64,000 nt of DNA from Pegea sp. RAD2-039. Its lineage: Eukaryota; Chordata; Thaliacea; Salpida; Salpidae. Shown piece after piece: positions 49,243 through 61,085 of the stretch (positions are counted from its first letter, which is position 1; the number at the start of each line of letters is the position of its first letter). A model generated the notes under the pieces. That model saw nothing but the letters and a program-made list of their open reading frames with translations. It did no database searches and was not told where the DNA came from. A program made the translations under genes and the position numbers. The stretch spans positions 310,001-374,000 of the forward strand of contig JAQGEQ010000289.1 in assembly GCA_034620365.1 (NCBI GenBank), written 5' to 3'.

Positions 49243-51479
49243 ATGTCTGCTATTAATGTGTTTTCCACTTCTGTTTCTTCAAATAATTTAAGCAGGCAAG
49301 AATTAGTTCAATGGGTCAATGACAGCTTATGTCTTCAAATTACTAAAATAGAGCATCTTTGCACTGGCGCTGTTTACTGCCAGTTCATGCATATGTTATT
49401 CGGATGTAAGTATCAACATTGTCTTCTTTTTGATAATTGTTTTATTTAATTAGTATATTTTAGTAGCTTAATCATAAAAACTTGATTTAATTAATTGAAT
49501 TCATAACAACTTTTATTTATTCTTTTTCTTATATATATAATTATAAGGATTTATAAAATAATGAAAATTCATTTCATTAAAATGTTGAAATCAAGTAAAA
49601 ATTGTGTTGTTACTAAAGTTGTTCAAGTTTTAAATCTAAATGAATATAGTTTTATGTAAAATAATATATATATTAAATATATAAATTAAATATATATTAA
49701 ACAGTATTTAAAAAATATAATTGAAAAAATCATATATTTCACTCACACAAAATGTTTATTAGTAGTATCTCTATATTTGATTATTTGAATGAAGTTTTAT
49801 CAAAATAAATTTGATAATTTCAGCTAAAATGCCCATCAAAAGGGTGAAGTGGTCTAGTAAATTGGAGCATGAATATATTCAGAATTTTAAGTTATTGCAA
49901 GAAACATTTAAAAAAACTGGATGTGATAAGGTACAATCACTTGATTACTCATTAACCAATCAAGTTTCTTTGATTGTGGTTTAGGTTATTCCAGTAGAAA
50001 AACTGACAAAGGGGAAGTTTCAGGACAATTTTGAATTTATTCAGTGGTTCAAAAAGTTTTTTGATGCCAACTACAAGGTTTTTAGTGACTTTCATTTACC
50101 AGTTTATAAACTTGAAGTTTCTAGGGTCAACCTTATGACCCGGTGTCAATTCGTGAAGGAGCAACCCTCGCTGTATCAGGTTCCAATTCTAGAACTGATT
50201 TGTCTAAACATGGCGGCGGTGGTAAGCGTTGACAAGTTGTTGCTCAATTGTAGTGATCATTTTTTAAATATTTTTACTTCAAATTGTTAAAGATTGAATT
50301 GAGAAACACTTTTGTAGTAATCAGTTCGATATTTGTTTTGAAGTGTCAGTTTTTGAAGGTGCTGCACGTGCTGGCAACGTGAAGTCCAGAAATGCAGCCC
50401 CTAAAAACTACAAGCCTGTTGGAGCTTCGACCAGTAACACATCTATCGATTCTAGTTATGAAACCAACCAACTAAAGATCAAGCTTCAAGAAGTTGAAGC
50501 TCAAGTTAGATATTTGCTTCTTGTTAATCTAAACTTGTTGGTTAAACTTAACAATTTAATTTATCAGATCTACCAACCATTTTTTCAAACTTTAATTTGT
50601 TGTTCTAATTTTGTGGACAGGTCAAAGAATATGCTTCAACAATTGATACATTGGAAAAAGAAAGAGACTTTTACTTTGGCAAGCTTCGCCAAATCGAAGA
50701 TATCATTCAGGAAGCTGAAAGTAGTCCTGAAGAAGTCGATGAAGTAGTCAAGACCACTTTTGCTACAATCACGGAAGTCTTATACGCGACTGAGGTTTGA
50801 TTAGCTTCTTTGTAGTTTTATGTATTAAGAAGATTCACAATTGTAAAATTGCTTTGAGAGATTATTATGAGAGTTCAGTTGATGAAGTATCTGCAGAAGA
50901 AAAAAATTTATATAGATACTGTTGAATAATGTAGAATATAAAGTTGATTTATCTAAACTGTTCTATCTTCTTTTTTGTTGTAAATCAGAAACGGTTTTAA
51001 GAAGCTTTAGATTTTCATTTGTAACCACCCACCTACTAATCCTAATTTTGTCAATCGAAACAATGTGAAATAGAGGAACGGTTTTTATGACGATTTAAAA
51101 CTTATATAGAATCTAAGAAACAGTTAGTTATAGCAGAGACTGAGTTTTGAAAAGCTCAATGAATTATTAATGTACTAACTCAAGTCACTTGGCTGCTTCT
51201 CAATTTTCCACTGCTTAATATGAAGCAAATAGCCACTTTTTAATTTCAAGTTGATAAAACAAAAGATGATTAATTGGAATTAGAAGTATTGTCAAGTGTT
51301 TATTAAACAGCTGTACAAATATTTACTTAAAAAATGTATCAATTATTTAATGATAAAAATTTAAATAATTATGATTAAAAGTTTTCAATATTTAAACTGA
51401 ATTTCAATGATTTGAAATGTTACAGGAAGGCTTTTCTCTACCTGAAGAGGTTGAAGAAGAAGATGAGGATGCTTATTGA
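49243..51479 (+). CDS. MAPRE1: EB1 family microtubule plus-end tracking protein
   Basis: EB proteins bind growing microtubule ends through an N-terminal calponin-homology domain and recruit +TIPs through a C-terminal coiled coil. Seven exons: 49243-49405, 49824-49930, 49985-50077, 50125-50221, 50344-50504, 50621-50794, 51426-51479, giving 282 residues. The CH domain runs from [20 protein letters not shown] through [34 protein letters not shown] and [21 protein letters not shown] Ser/Asn-rich linker follows, then the EB homology coiled coil with [20 protein letters not shown] and [14 protein letters not shown]. The acidic tail ends EDEDAY; vertebrate EB1 ends EEY. Failure to splice at 50794 adds only Val then a stop, removing that tail. 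Which of MAPRE1-3 it matches is not resolved. Confidence 0.93.
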
Positions 51480-54469
51480 AACAAATAGATGTAGTTAAGA
51501 TGATTGGCGACTAAATTGTTTATCTAAATGCATGCTTGGTGTTAAATAACTTCATCAGCTGTTGCCAATTTCTATTTCCTTATCTGCTTCTCTAATCAAA
51601 AATATTTCTCAAATTCCAACAAGTTATTAGTTTTTAGGATTCATATAACAATTTTTTGTTGTCAAAATAATAGAACGATTCGTCTGTGCTGAACTGGTTG
51701 TTAATTATCAGTGACAATTTTCGTTAAATAAAAATGAAATCTTTTTAATGTAAATAAACTTTTGTGTGATTCTAAATATCATCTATTGATGGAGTTTGGA
51801 ACTTTTAAATCATATTTTGTATGCTTAGTTTTGCTCTGAAAACCTTAAACTTAAAACCAAAAAAAAATATTTGAACTTCTATCTGGGTAGTTATTTCTTA
51901 GGCAAAAGTATTTTAGATATTAGAGAAATATTTGCGAAACTTTACATTCAGTAGATAATACAAAAGTTAACATATAAACTAAAGAACATATTTTTGCTTT
52001 AAACAGTTTTTTAATTGATTTTTAAGTTCTAGAAAAATCGTCTTTCATTTTCATGGGGTAACTTAAAATTGAATTTTTATTAAGTGGTTTTTAGATTTTT
52101 TATTGATTCTGTAACTAGTAAAATCTGTTTAGCATGTCTTATAATAGATTTTTTTAAAATAAATTCAGGTTTGGAGATAATATATTTATATATATGTAAA
52201 TATTTCTGTCTTAAAATAGACACAGTAACAGTCTGTTGGAGTGTTGTGTCTTCCTTTCTCCATAACAAGTAAAGTCTCTAAAAAGGTTTTCAAAAACGAC
52301 TTATATTCAAGAAAATGATGGTTTAATAACTTTCTTGTTGAGCATATAATCATTTAGACAGCTCAAAAAACCTCTCTTAATTTACTTGCTGCGCCCATAT
52401 TCACCACTGAAACAGCGAATTTTCTCAAATTAACAGATTGTGGAGCTAACTGCTTTAGTATCAGTGTTTTTAAGCAATGATAATACTTCATACAATGCTT
52501 TCATTTACTTCCTATGGTTACAAAAAGATATAATTCAACTTTTCTCTGGCTTTAGTTGCTCAATAACTGTTTTATAATTAATGGCAAGTTTGAGATTTAA
52601 TCAGTTAAGCTAAAACCTTTTTTAGTGCTGTTTAAACTAAAAATTAGTTCAAATTAAAAACTTTATAACCTACAGCGGTACATATTTGGTTATCTCTATA
52701 GTAAAATTTACTTTTCAATGTTATATGATAGACTTTTAAGAAACCAAACTTAGAATTATATTTATCTTATATCGAAAACTTACAGAATAATTAACATTCA
52801 CTGAATACAGAATGTAAAGTGGTACCAGTAAATTATGAATATCTTTTAGTTACATACAACTTAACTAAACTTCATCAAATTATTTTTATTTAATCGAATT
52901 ATTTTGAATATGTATATGAATATATATCGAAATTATAAACTATTTTTTCATTGAAAACTTTCAAAGGATTAATTTGTTTGCTTTGAATAACAATTATACA
53001 TCAAATATTGTTTTTAAAATCACTTTGGACATACAATTGATCGACCTCGTAGCACTTAGTAGCGTACAAATCAACTTTATTTAGTTTAGATGTCACTTTT
53101 CAATTCTCACAAATGATATCTTATTCTTATCGAATTAAACTGGTACTCATGATATTACTACTCAGCCAATTTATTAAAAACTAGCTAAAATGAATATTAA
53201 AAGATATTGTTGTTTTCTTCGTTTTTTCTATAATTTTTAAATACACTGTGAGTAAGCTTTCAGCCTTTTATTTGTTACAGGAAATATATTAAAAAGTATT
53301 TTTTCAACCTTCTGAAATAAGTTATTTCTACAATACTGATAGCACATTAAATTCAGCAATGCCAGCAAATTAAGTAAATAATTTATTTTATAATGATTAT
53401 AATATAACTCAGAAATAAAGCAAAAATATAGGAGGCTATTAAAAGTTGTGAATGCCTATAGTTTAAAAAGTTAAAACTTGAGAAAAATATTAGGCGAGAA
53501 AACAAACCAATAAACATTACAAAAGTTTTATAATAGATGAAGTTTTGGAAAGATAACCATTATTGTAAAGCACTATATAATTTTTGTAAATTAAAAAATA
53601 CCATTTTAGGCTCAAATTTTATTTACTAAATGTTTTGCTTTTAAGTAGCAGCAATATAAAAAATTCAATTTTTACTCAATCAAACTGTTTAATAAGTATC
53701 AAATAGAATAATTTAGTTTCTAAATAGCTATTTTATTGTAAAAGTAAGATGTTTTATTCAAAAAGTATTAAATTATTTTTTTCTAGAATTTTTTTTTGTT
53801 TTGACACATTTTAAATATTTAAATTTAAAATTTTTATCTTCACATTAGAACTTTTAAACTTAATACTTTTGAAGAGCAAAAATTAGTTATAATATTTAAG
53901 ATATATTCTTTTAAATTATTTCATAATTTAAAATCTAATTTTTGGGAATATTTTGATTTCGAGAATTCTAGAAATACTTTCAAAATTTGTTTATATCAAA
54001 TAAATATTTTCTGATTATTTCTGTAAAGACTAAAATAAATTTGATTTCAATAATTTATTTAGTGAATAAAAATATAACTTTTAAAAAAGATTTAAATCAT
54101 ATATCTTTTAAGTAAACTTTTAAAAGTTAGATGTTTTATTATAAAAATCATTTTCTGATACAAATATATTTAATAATTTTTTTAAAGTTCTTTTCATACT
54201 ATCCTTGTTAATAACATATTCATCAATTCAATTTCTTACTTTCTTTTGTAATTATTTTATAATTTTCATATCAGTTGATATTTATCATAAATTTACTTAA
54301 AAGATTTCATAAATGATTAAATATTAGTTTTATGATCTTAAAGTCTTCAATGAAAAACTAAATCAAACTTTCAATAGATAAACATTTCTTGCTCTCAATA
54401 TATTTTCAATCTTTCTACTTAAACTTTAAGAGGTGATTTTTTTTCAGTCAATTTTTCAATTTCAGCTTC
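51480..54469. other. AT-rich intergenic stretch, about 3 kb
   Basis: No exon, repeat or transposon recognised. Small overlapping frames near 52080-52270 on both strands are AT-driven. Confidence 0.55.
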
Positions 54470-54706
54470 ATGACGGTTGAAAGTATTCCTGGAATAGAAT
54501 TAGACGCAGATAAACTTGTTCCTGTCACTACTAACTTCGAAATCATCTTCAAAATTGTTTACATCTTTCTTGGAATCTTCCAGATTCTCATCATTGCGTC
54601 CATCTTTATCCCTGAGAAAGAAAGCTCAAAGAAGTCTTTAGAAGAATCTGTACCTCAAAAAGTTCCTGCATTTTCATCAAAGGTCCGAAGAAGACGAAAA
54701 AAGTGA
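54470..54706 (+). CDS. Small single-pass membrane protein, first ORF of overlapping pair
   Basis: A 78-residue ORF: short acidic N-terminus (MTVESIPGIELDADKLVPVT), one strong membrane segment at residues about 22-47 (FEIIFKIVYIFLGIFQILII and on), then a Ser/Lys-rich tail ending VRRRRKK. I do not recognise the family. A TTTCAG acceptor-like site lies 6 bp before the ATG, so the ATG exon could be cis- or trans-spliced to a leader. Its stop TGA shares an A with the ATG of the PRKRIP1 ORF (TGATG), suggesting a bicistronic or operon-like transcript. The basic tail directly precedes the junction, so a frame-joined fusion was considered; the +2 frame offset argues against it. Confidence 0.6.
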   Translation: MTVESIPGIELDADKLVPVTTNFEIIFKIVYIFLGIFQILIIASIFIPEKESSKKSLEESVPQKVPAFSSKVRRRRKK

Positions 54707-55605
54707 TGGAACCAATCATAAATCAAGCCACAAGAGACCCAGAGGCAACTCAGAAGACGATTATAGTCGCTAAAACCACTTCGGATGTTCAACGGATCAA
54801 ACTGGAGAAGCTGATGGCGAACCCAGACAAACCTGTCTTTATTCCTCCCCGCCCGAAGCAGTGGAAGCCTAAAGAAGCTCCCGAATTTGTTCGTGACGTC
54901 ATGGGGTCGAGCGCAGGGGCGGGAAGTGGCGAGTTCCATGTTTATCGGCATATTAGAAGAAGAGAGTATAGCAGACAGGCTTATTTGAGTCGACAAGAGA
55001 AAGCTGCTCGTTTAGAAGAAGAGTTTCAGAAGAAGCGAGCTGAAAATGAGGCGGAGGCGGAACGAAAGACGGCGAGAAGACGCGCGAAGCGACAACGCGA
55101 GAAGGAGAATCGAAAGAAGAACGCGTTGAAGCGGAAACAAATGAAGAAGGAGGGCGGAAAGAAAGAGGAAGATCAGGTTGAAAAAGAAGAAGAGATAAAA
55201 GATAAGGAAGAAGAAGAAGAAGAAGAGCTCGGTCCTGCTATTAAGATTAAAAGACTCGAAGCTCAGAAAACCAAAGATCACAAGTTAGAAGATGTAGGAT
55301 TTAAAGATCAAAAGTCAGAAGATGTAGGATTTAAAGATCAAAAGTCTGAAGATGTAGGATCTAAAGATCAAAAGTCAGAAGATGTAGGATCTAAAGATCA
55401 AAAGTCTGAAGATGTAGGATCTAAAGATCAAAAGTCAGAAGATGTAGGATCTAAAGATCAAAAGTCAGAAGATGTAGGATCTAAAGATCAAAAGTCTGAA
55501 GATGTAGGATCTAAAGATCAAAAGTCTGAAGATGTAGGATCTAAAGATCAAAAGTCTGAAGATCTTAAACCTGAGGATGTTGGTTTAAAAGATTCTGAAC
55601 TTTGA
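54706..55605 (+). CDS. PRKRIP1: PRKRIP1 homologue, spliceosome-associated protein
   Basis: PRKRIP1 is a nuclear double-stranded-RNA-binding protein and a component of catalytic-stage spliceosomes. A single exon encodes 299 residues, longer than the roughly 184 of vertebrates because of a repetitive tail. The conserved core is KLEKLMANPDKPVFIPPRP, then PEFVRDVMGSSAGAGSGEFH and VYRHIRRREYSRQAYLSRQE, nearly identical to the family signature. A Lys/Arg/Glu-rich helix (about residues 95-160) follows, then an acidic run. From residue about 195 there are about ten decapeptide repeats of KDQKSEDVGS, ending LKPEDVGLKDSEL. I took the ATG at 54706, which overlaps the upstream stop codon. Confidence 0.9.
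   Translation: MEPIINQATRDPEATQKTIIVAKTTSDVQRIKLEKLMANPDKPVFIPPRPKQWKPKEAPEFVRDVMGSSAGAGSGEFHVYRHIRRREYSRQAYLSRQEKAARLEEEFQKKRAENEAEAERKTARRRAKRQREKENRKKNALKRKQMKKEGGKKEEDQVEKEEEIKDKEEEEEEELGPAIKIKRLEAQKTKDHKLEDVGFKDQKSEDVGFKDQKSEDVGSKDQKSEDVGSKDQKSEDVGSKDQKSEDVGSKDQKSEDVGSKDQKSEDVGSKDQKSEDVGSKDQKSEDLKPEDVGLKDSEL
55285..55585. repeat. 30-bp coding repeat in PRKRIP1 tail
   Basis: Ten copies of GATGTAGGATCTAAAGATCA plus AAAGTCAGAA encode EDVGSKDQKS. Third-position variation is very low (TCA/TCT for Ser), which indicates recent expansion. Confidence 0.92.
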
Positions 55606-58167
55606 GATGAGACTTATTTGTGACAAATTCGAAAAAAAGATAAATTTTGTTGATTTTTGGTTTCAGTAAAAAAACATTTTGAATGAATAGTTTAAAAAGT
55701 CAATAAAATAAAAGTTTTCTAAATTAGCTTTTCTCCTAAATCTAAAATTCAATTTGTATTTTGTAAAGATTTGATTGTGATACAACTAATTCTTTTCTCT
55801 ATATTGTAAGCTTATAAACAATTTATCATTCATAAAATGTTAAACTGCCAATAGCGACAAAATGTTTTAAAAAAACAAAAACTTCTTGCTATTTAAAGAT
55901 TTAGTTTTAAATTGATCGATTTTTTAAGTTGTAGAAACTAATTTTTTCATTCGAATTAATTCTGTTTAATTTCTAGTGAATAAGCTGATTTCAATTTTTA
56001 TTAAATTGGAAAATGTTCAGACTTTGGGTAAGTTTTTAGAAGTTAGTTTCAATTATTTTACTTTTTGACAGAGATTTTATGTATAAAGAAATTTTAGAGG
56101 TTTTTTTAAAGTGAAGCAAAAGTTGTAGAAAATTAATTCATAAATATATTTTTACCAGAATTAGAATAAAAAATTTAAAAAGTGAATGAATCTGTAGAGG
56201 TTTGAAGAAATAACTTCTACTATAACAAAACTTAAATATGAATAAAATTTGGAGCTGATAATAACTTCATCATTTACATCTGACAAAAAAATGTTGATTT
56301 CTCAGAAAATATTTAAAATAGTTTTTGTTTGACGCAGATAAGCAACTTCTACAGCACTTATTTGACACAACAATATAAATGTAAAAAGATAATAATAAGG
56401 TCTTAAGTAGTACAATTTAAGATAAATAATCAAGAATATAAGAACATTGTAAAGGCATATATGAAAAGATAAACTTAATGAGTATAAGGAAAGAGAATTT
56501 TCTGTACAAGGTTTGATGTGTCAAAATTTATTATTTCAAAGTAATTTACTAAAAAGAAAGTTTTAAGAAATTAATTAGAAATAATAACTTAAAGCAATCA
56601 AGGGCAATTTTGCGACAACTTCAGTTTTGCAGCCCGCTTTTACTACAAATACAAACTCGCACATTATCAAAGTAAGTACAGAATTTGTAGGATAAAGAAA
56701 AATAACTTCAGATTAAGTTTGACTTGACGCCAAGTCTTTAAATTTTACTTCAACGAGCTTCAAAGCTTACCAGAGGTCTACTAGCTGCAAATCATTAGAC
56801 TAAAATACTTCATACTGTTTTCACAGAAGCCTTAAGGTAAACTTGCCCAATAAGCAAAAATAGCTTGTTTAGTGTGATATATTTGAAATATACAACAGTA
56901 AAGTATTTTACCGCTGACGTAAATGTGTCGAATGCAACTATGGTAGGACAACTGTCAATCGGTCATAGGCTTGTTGATAGATAGTACTGTTGGTATATTT
57001 ATCGCTGTTGTTAGTCGTCTTATTTATTTGAATAGACTTCTATATAACGAGTCATTGTTATTACACCTAGTTATATTACGTGTTGAAAAAAACTAGAAAG
57101 TTATTTGTAATCGATTTTATTGATTGATTATTCGAGCTATTGATAACTAAATCGAACCTCAACAACTTTTTTAGTGTTTTTATTTAATTATTCTAATGTT
57201 TGCGATTAAGTTTACATTTGCAACTTATTAAAATATTTATATCAAACAGAAAGTTTAATGTAGATATTAAAAAAAAATATTCATTAGATTTCAACACAGA
57301 ATTTTTTGTCAGAAGTTTGCTAGATACAGAAGCAGCTGCTTTCTGCTAATGCTTTTTACTGAAGATAAACTTAAACATTAAAGTTTTATGAAGCTGCTAC
57401 TGTTTTGCATCGACAAGCTGGATTAGTAATTTAGCTGGTAGATTTCTTGAAATGATTTTTAATACTTTTTTTTATATAACCCGAAAGTCAGCAGCTTTCA
57501 TCAAATTATAAAAGTATTAATTTAATCGATTTCGATGATGTCATCACTTCCAGGCTATGTAGCTTTAGACTTCAAAAGTTTGTTGTTAGTACTGATGGTA
57601 TTCAAATTACATAGTGATTAGTCTCATACTTAACTGATTAGAAGTATCAGAAAGCAAACATTTACTTCATTAATTTGTTTATTTTAAGAATGTTGATTGT
57701 ATCAATTTGTTAATTTCAAAGTTTATTAGTCGAAGATGAAAGTGAGCATATTTAAATTTAATTAAAAATTTTCTTATTTTTTGAAACAAGCAAATTAGTA
57801 GAAACTAATAGATGAACTTTTCTAAATAAATATATGAAGTAATCAATAAATATTTACAGAAACATTATTCTTTTACCAGTGCTTGCTCTATATGTAAACC
57901 TCCTTATGCTAATAACTTGAAATTTTAAATGCTGTAATCTGATTGGTTGTCGCATTCATGAAAAAGTGGGTGCAACCATATTTCTAAACCAATCAGTGGT
58001 TAAAAATTACTTCAAAAAAGAAAGTTTTTTTCGCGAATATCAATTTGCTTTTTACTGTAGTTGCTTTATGACTGTGCTTTTGTGACGTCATCATCAAGTT
58101 TGCTTTTAAGTAAATCAAAAGTTATTTTTTCAGCTTAATAAACCTTAAGATATTTTTTTGATAAGAA
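55606..58167. other. AT-rich intergenic stretch, about 2.5 kb
   Basis: No exon recognised. A TGATGTCATC word near 57536 and a TGACGTCA near 58082 precede the next gene. Confidence 0.5.
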
Positions 58168-60223
58168 ATGATGTCACCAAGCGACAAAGTAAGAGTGACG
58201 TCACCGTGTGTCATCGTGCACGGAGGCGCTTGGAAGATTCCGAAAGATTTAGAAGAAGGATCAGGAATCGGATGTCGAAATGCAGCTATTAAAGCCTACA
58301 GGTTAACAAATAAACATGTGAACAAGTGACGTCACGAAAACGCGATTTATAGACTACTACAATCAGGATCGAGCTGCATCGACGCAGTTGAAGCAGCAGT
58401 GATGACTTTAGAAGATGATGAGCGATTTGATGCCGGAAGAGGATCTGTTTTAAACGAAGTTGGAGAAATTGAGATGCACGCGATGATGATGCGAGGCGAT
58501 GATTGTGACGTAGGAGGGTGTATAGGAATGAAAGGAGTTAAAAATCCTGTAAAAGTTGCTCGGATCATACTAGAAAAGGTTAGTGATCGGATGTTGATGA
58601 TCGGATGTTGATGATCGGATGTTGATGATCGGATGTTGATGATCGGATGTTGATGATCGGATGTTGATGATCGGATGTTGATGATCGATGTTGATGATCG
58701 GATGTTGATGATCGGATGTTGATGATCGGATGTTGATGATCGGATGTTGATGATCGGATGTTGATGATCGGATGTTGATGATCGGATGTTGATGATCGGA
58801 TGTTGATGATCGGATGTTGATGATCGGATGTTGATGATCGGATGTTGATGATCGGATGTTGATGATCGGATGTTGATGATCGGATGTTGATGATCGGATG
58901 TTGATGATCGGATGTTGATGATCGGATGTTGATGATCGGATGTTGATGATCGGATGTTGATGATCATGTTGATGATCGGATGTTGATGATCGGATGTTGA
59001 TGATCGGATGTTGATGATCGGATGTTGATGATCGGATGATCGGATGTTGATGATCGGATGTTGATGATCGGATGTTGATGATCGGATGTTGATGATCGGA
59101 TGTTGATGATCGGATGTTGATGATCAGATGTTGATGATCGGATGTTGATGATCGGATGTTGATGATCGGATGTTGATGATCGGATGTTGATGATCGGATG
59201 TTGATGATCAGATGTTGATGATCGGATGTTGATGATCGGATGTTGATGATCAGATGTTGATGATCGGATGTTGATGATCGATGATGATCGGATGTTGATG
59301 ATCGGATGTTGATGATCGGATGTTGATGATCGGATGTTGATGATTGATGGTTGATGATCGGATGTTGATGATCGGATGTTGATGATCAATGATGATCGGA
59401 TGTTGATGATCGGATGTTGATTCGGATGTTGATGATCTGATGATCGATGATGATCATGTTGATGATCATGATGATCTGATGTTGGTCTCGCATTCTCAAT
59501 TCTGACGCAGCATTAAAGTTGGCTCGTTGTCATGGCATCGAAGAAGCAGATCGCGACTACTTTCTCACTCAATTTGCGCGCGATGAATTTAATTCAATGA
59601 ACAACTACACAAACTCTATTAATGATCTTTTTAACAGCAAAGTCGCGTAAGTCGTGACGTCATAATCACTTTCTATATGTTCAGTATATTTCACCACTAG
59701 AGGTCATGACACGGTTGGAGCAGTGGCGTTAGACGCGCGCGGAAATTTTGCATGTGCGACATCTACTGGCGGAATAACTCGTCAGATTGCTGGTCGCGTT
59801 TCTGATTCCTGTTTAGCTGGATGCGGAGGATTCGCTGACAACGAAATCGGTAATAACGTAATGATGACGTAGTTGTGATGTCATAGTGACGTTTCAGGCG
59901 CTATATCGACCACGGGGCACGGAGAATCGATCATGAAAGTCAGCTTAGCACGATCAATCGCGAACAATCTTCAGCGCGATCTTCCACCCTTTCAAGCTAT
60001 CCAAGAAGCGCTGGAGCATATGAAACGTCGCGTCGGTGGTTGTGGAGGCGCGATTTGCATCGACCGTCACGGTCGAGCGGATATATGTTTTAATACTGAC
60101 AAAATGTCTTGGGCGAAAGTGACCGATGATCAGTTTGTCACCTACGGAGTCGATTTAACGAAAATCCATAAAAGCAAGATTCGTTCTGCTGACGTCACTA
60201 CTCGTGACGTCACTACTTTGTAA
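58168..60223 (+). CDS. ASRGL1: Asparaginase-like Ntn-hydrolase (isoaspartyl peptidase family)
   Basis: Family of autocleaving enzymes that hydrolyse L-asparagine and isoaspartyl dipeptides. Exons 58168-58301, 58353-58578, about 59486-59646, 59701-59849 and 59898-60223 encode about 330 residues. The alpha part has [32 protein letters not shown] and [18 protein letters not shown]. The predicted nucleophile is the Thr of [20 protein letters not shown], the expected autocleavage point. Substrate-loop motifs follow: [45 protein letters not shown] and [10 protein letters not shown]. Typical GVMAVKN-type residues become [11 protein letters not shown]. The intron after exon 2 holds a 14-bp minisatellite reaching to within about 20 bp of exon 3, and no AG acceptor in the right phase is visible there. 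The gene may be misspliced, or the array may be misassembled. Confidence 0.85.
58585..59480. repeat. 14-bp intronic minisatellite
   Basis: About 60 copies of GATCGGATGTTGAT with rare variants (GATCAGATG, a few deletions), degenerating from about 59380 on. It fills the intron between exons 2 and 3 of the asparaginase-like gene. Since 14 is not a multiple of three, every minus frame cycles through the same open 14-residue unit, giving large false ORFs. Confidence 0.95.
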
Positions 60224-60770
60224 TGATGAAGATTGTAGTTGGAAGATTGGAGCTTTTTAGGAAGATATATTTTGATAATTCAATTAATTTCCGATCTTCA
60301 GAAACCGAGTAATGACCACTAGAGGCAGAGAAGAGCTTTTATCGATATCTTGATCTTCAGAATTCGATTTTTGAAATCTGTTAATAAAATCTTCTTTAAT
60401 ATTTATTTTATCAAATTAACTTTAATTTTGTGTTTGTTGGCAACCAAACTTTTCTGCTATTTTACCGAGTATAAACTAACAAGAATTATTTCAGATTGAG
60501 AATTTCACAAATGCAAAAAGTTTCGCAGAAATCTTGTAAATAATCATTAAAAACACAACTTCAAACATTTAGTTATTATTATTTAGCAATTTGATCTAAG
60601 AATGTCTTAAAATGGACTGAAAAAGTTTTTGTGTCAAAAGATGAGGATAAAAACTAGATTCCTTAGCTTCAAGGTCACTAAGTTGATAAAGATGTTGACA
60701 TCTGAAGACACGTTAGACAAGTTTACAAATGAAAAGAGCATCCAAAAAGTTGGTAATAATAAGATGAATA
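60224..60770. other. Intergenic stretch after asparaginase-like gene
   Basis: 3' flank with AATAAA-type signals near 60380. No exon recognised. Confidence 0.5.
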
Positions 60771-60771
60771 A

Positions 60772-61085
60772 AAGGTTGAAAAGGGACCACTAATATCTGC
60801 AGAAGTTGTCACGCATATAAAAGAAGGCCCTGAAGTCAACCGCTTGCAAGTTAATGGAAAGAAAGTATCGACAAAGTAGAAGAAACCAGAAGTGATGCGG
60901 TCTGACGCCCTGGGACAACCATCACCAATCACAGTCTTTGTATTGGTTACCAGGACAACCCTAAAAAAGAAGTCAACATCCCGAGATATGTTGTAATCCA
61001 TTAACGAAAAGAACGGCTGAAAGGTCGATGAAGAAATCCTTGTGGGTCTGGAATCCACTTCCAGAATCCCTTGGGATCTTTAGCT
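60772..61085 (+). pseudogene. Decayed coding segment, family not recognised
   Basis: One plus frame reads as ordinary protein for about 100 codons with only three internal stops: KVEKGPLISAEVVTHIKEGP, then EVNRLQVNGKKVSTK, stop, KKPEVMRSDALGQPSPITVF, VLVTRTTLKKKSTSRDML, stop, SINEKNG, stop, KVDEEILVGLESTSRIPWDL. It is more GC-rich than its surroundings. The reverse strand is also open for 111 codons. It could be a relic of a gene or transposon, or a minus-strand ORF that I do not know. Confidence 0.3.

Noticed and set aside
55012..55281. Minus-strand 89-codon Leu/Phe-rich ORF
   Set aside because: Antisense of the Lys/Glu-rich helix of PRKRIP1; purine-rich coding always gives a hydrophobic antisense reading.
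58347..59389. Long minus-strand ORFs of repeating [14 protein letters not shown]
   Set aside because: The 14-bp minisatellite has no stop on that strand in any frame. It lies in an intron of the plus-strand asparaginase-like gene.
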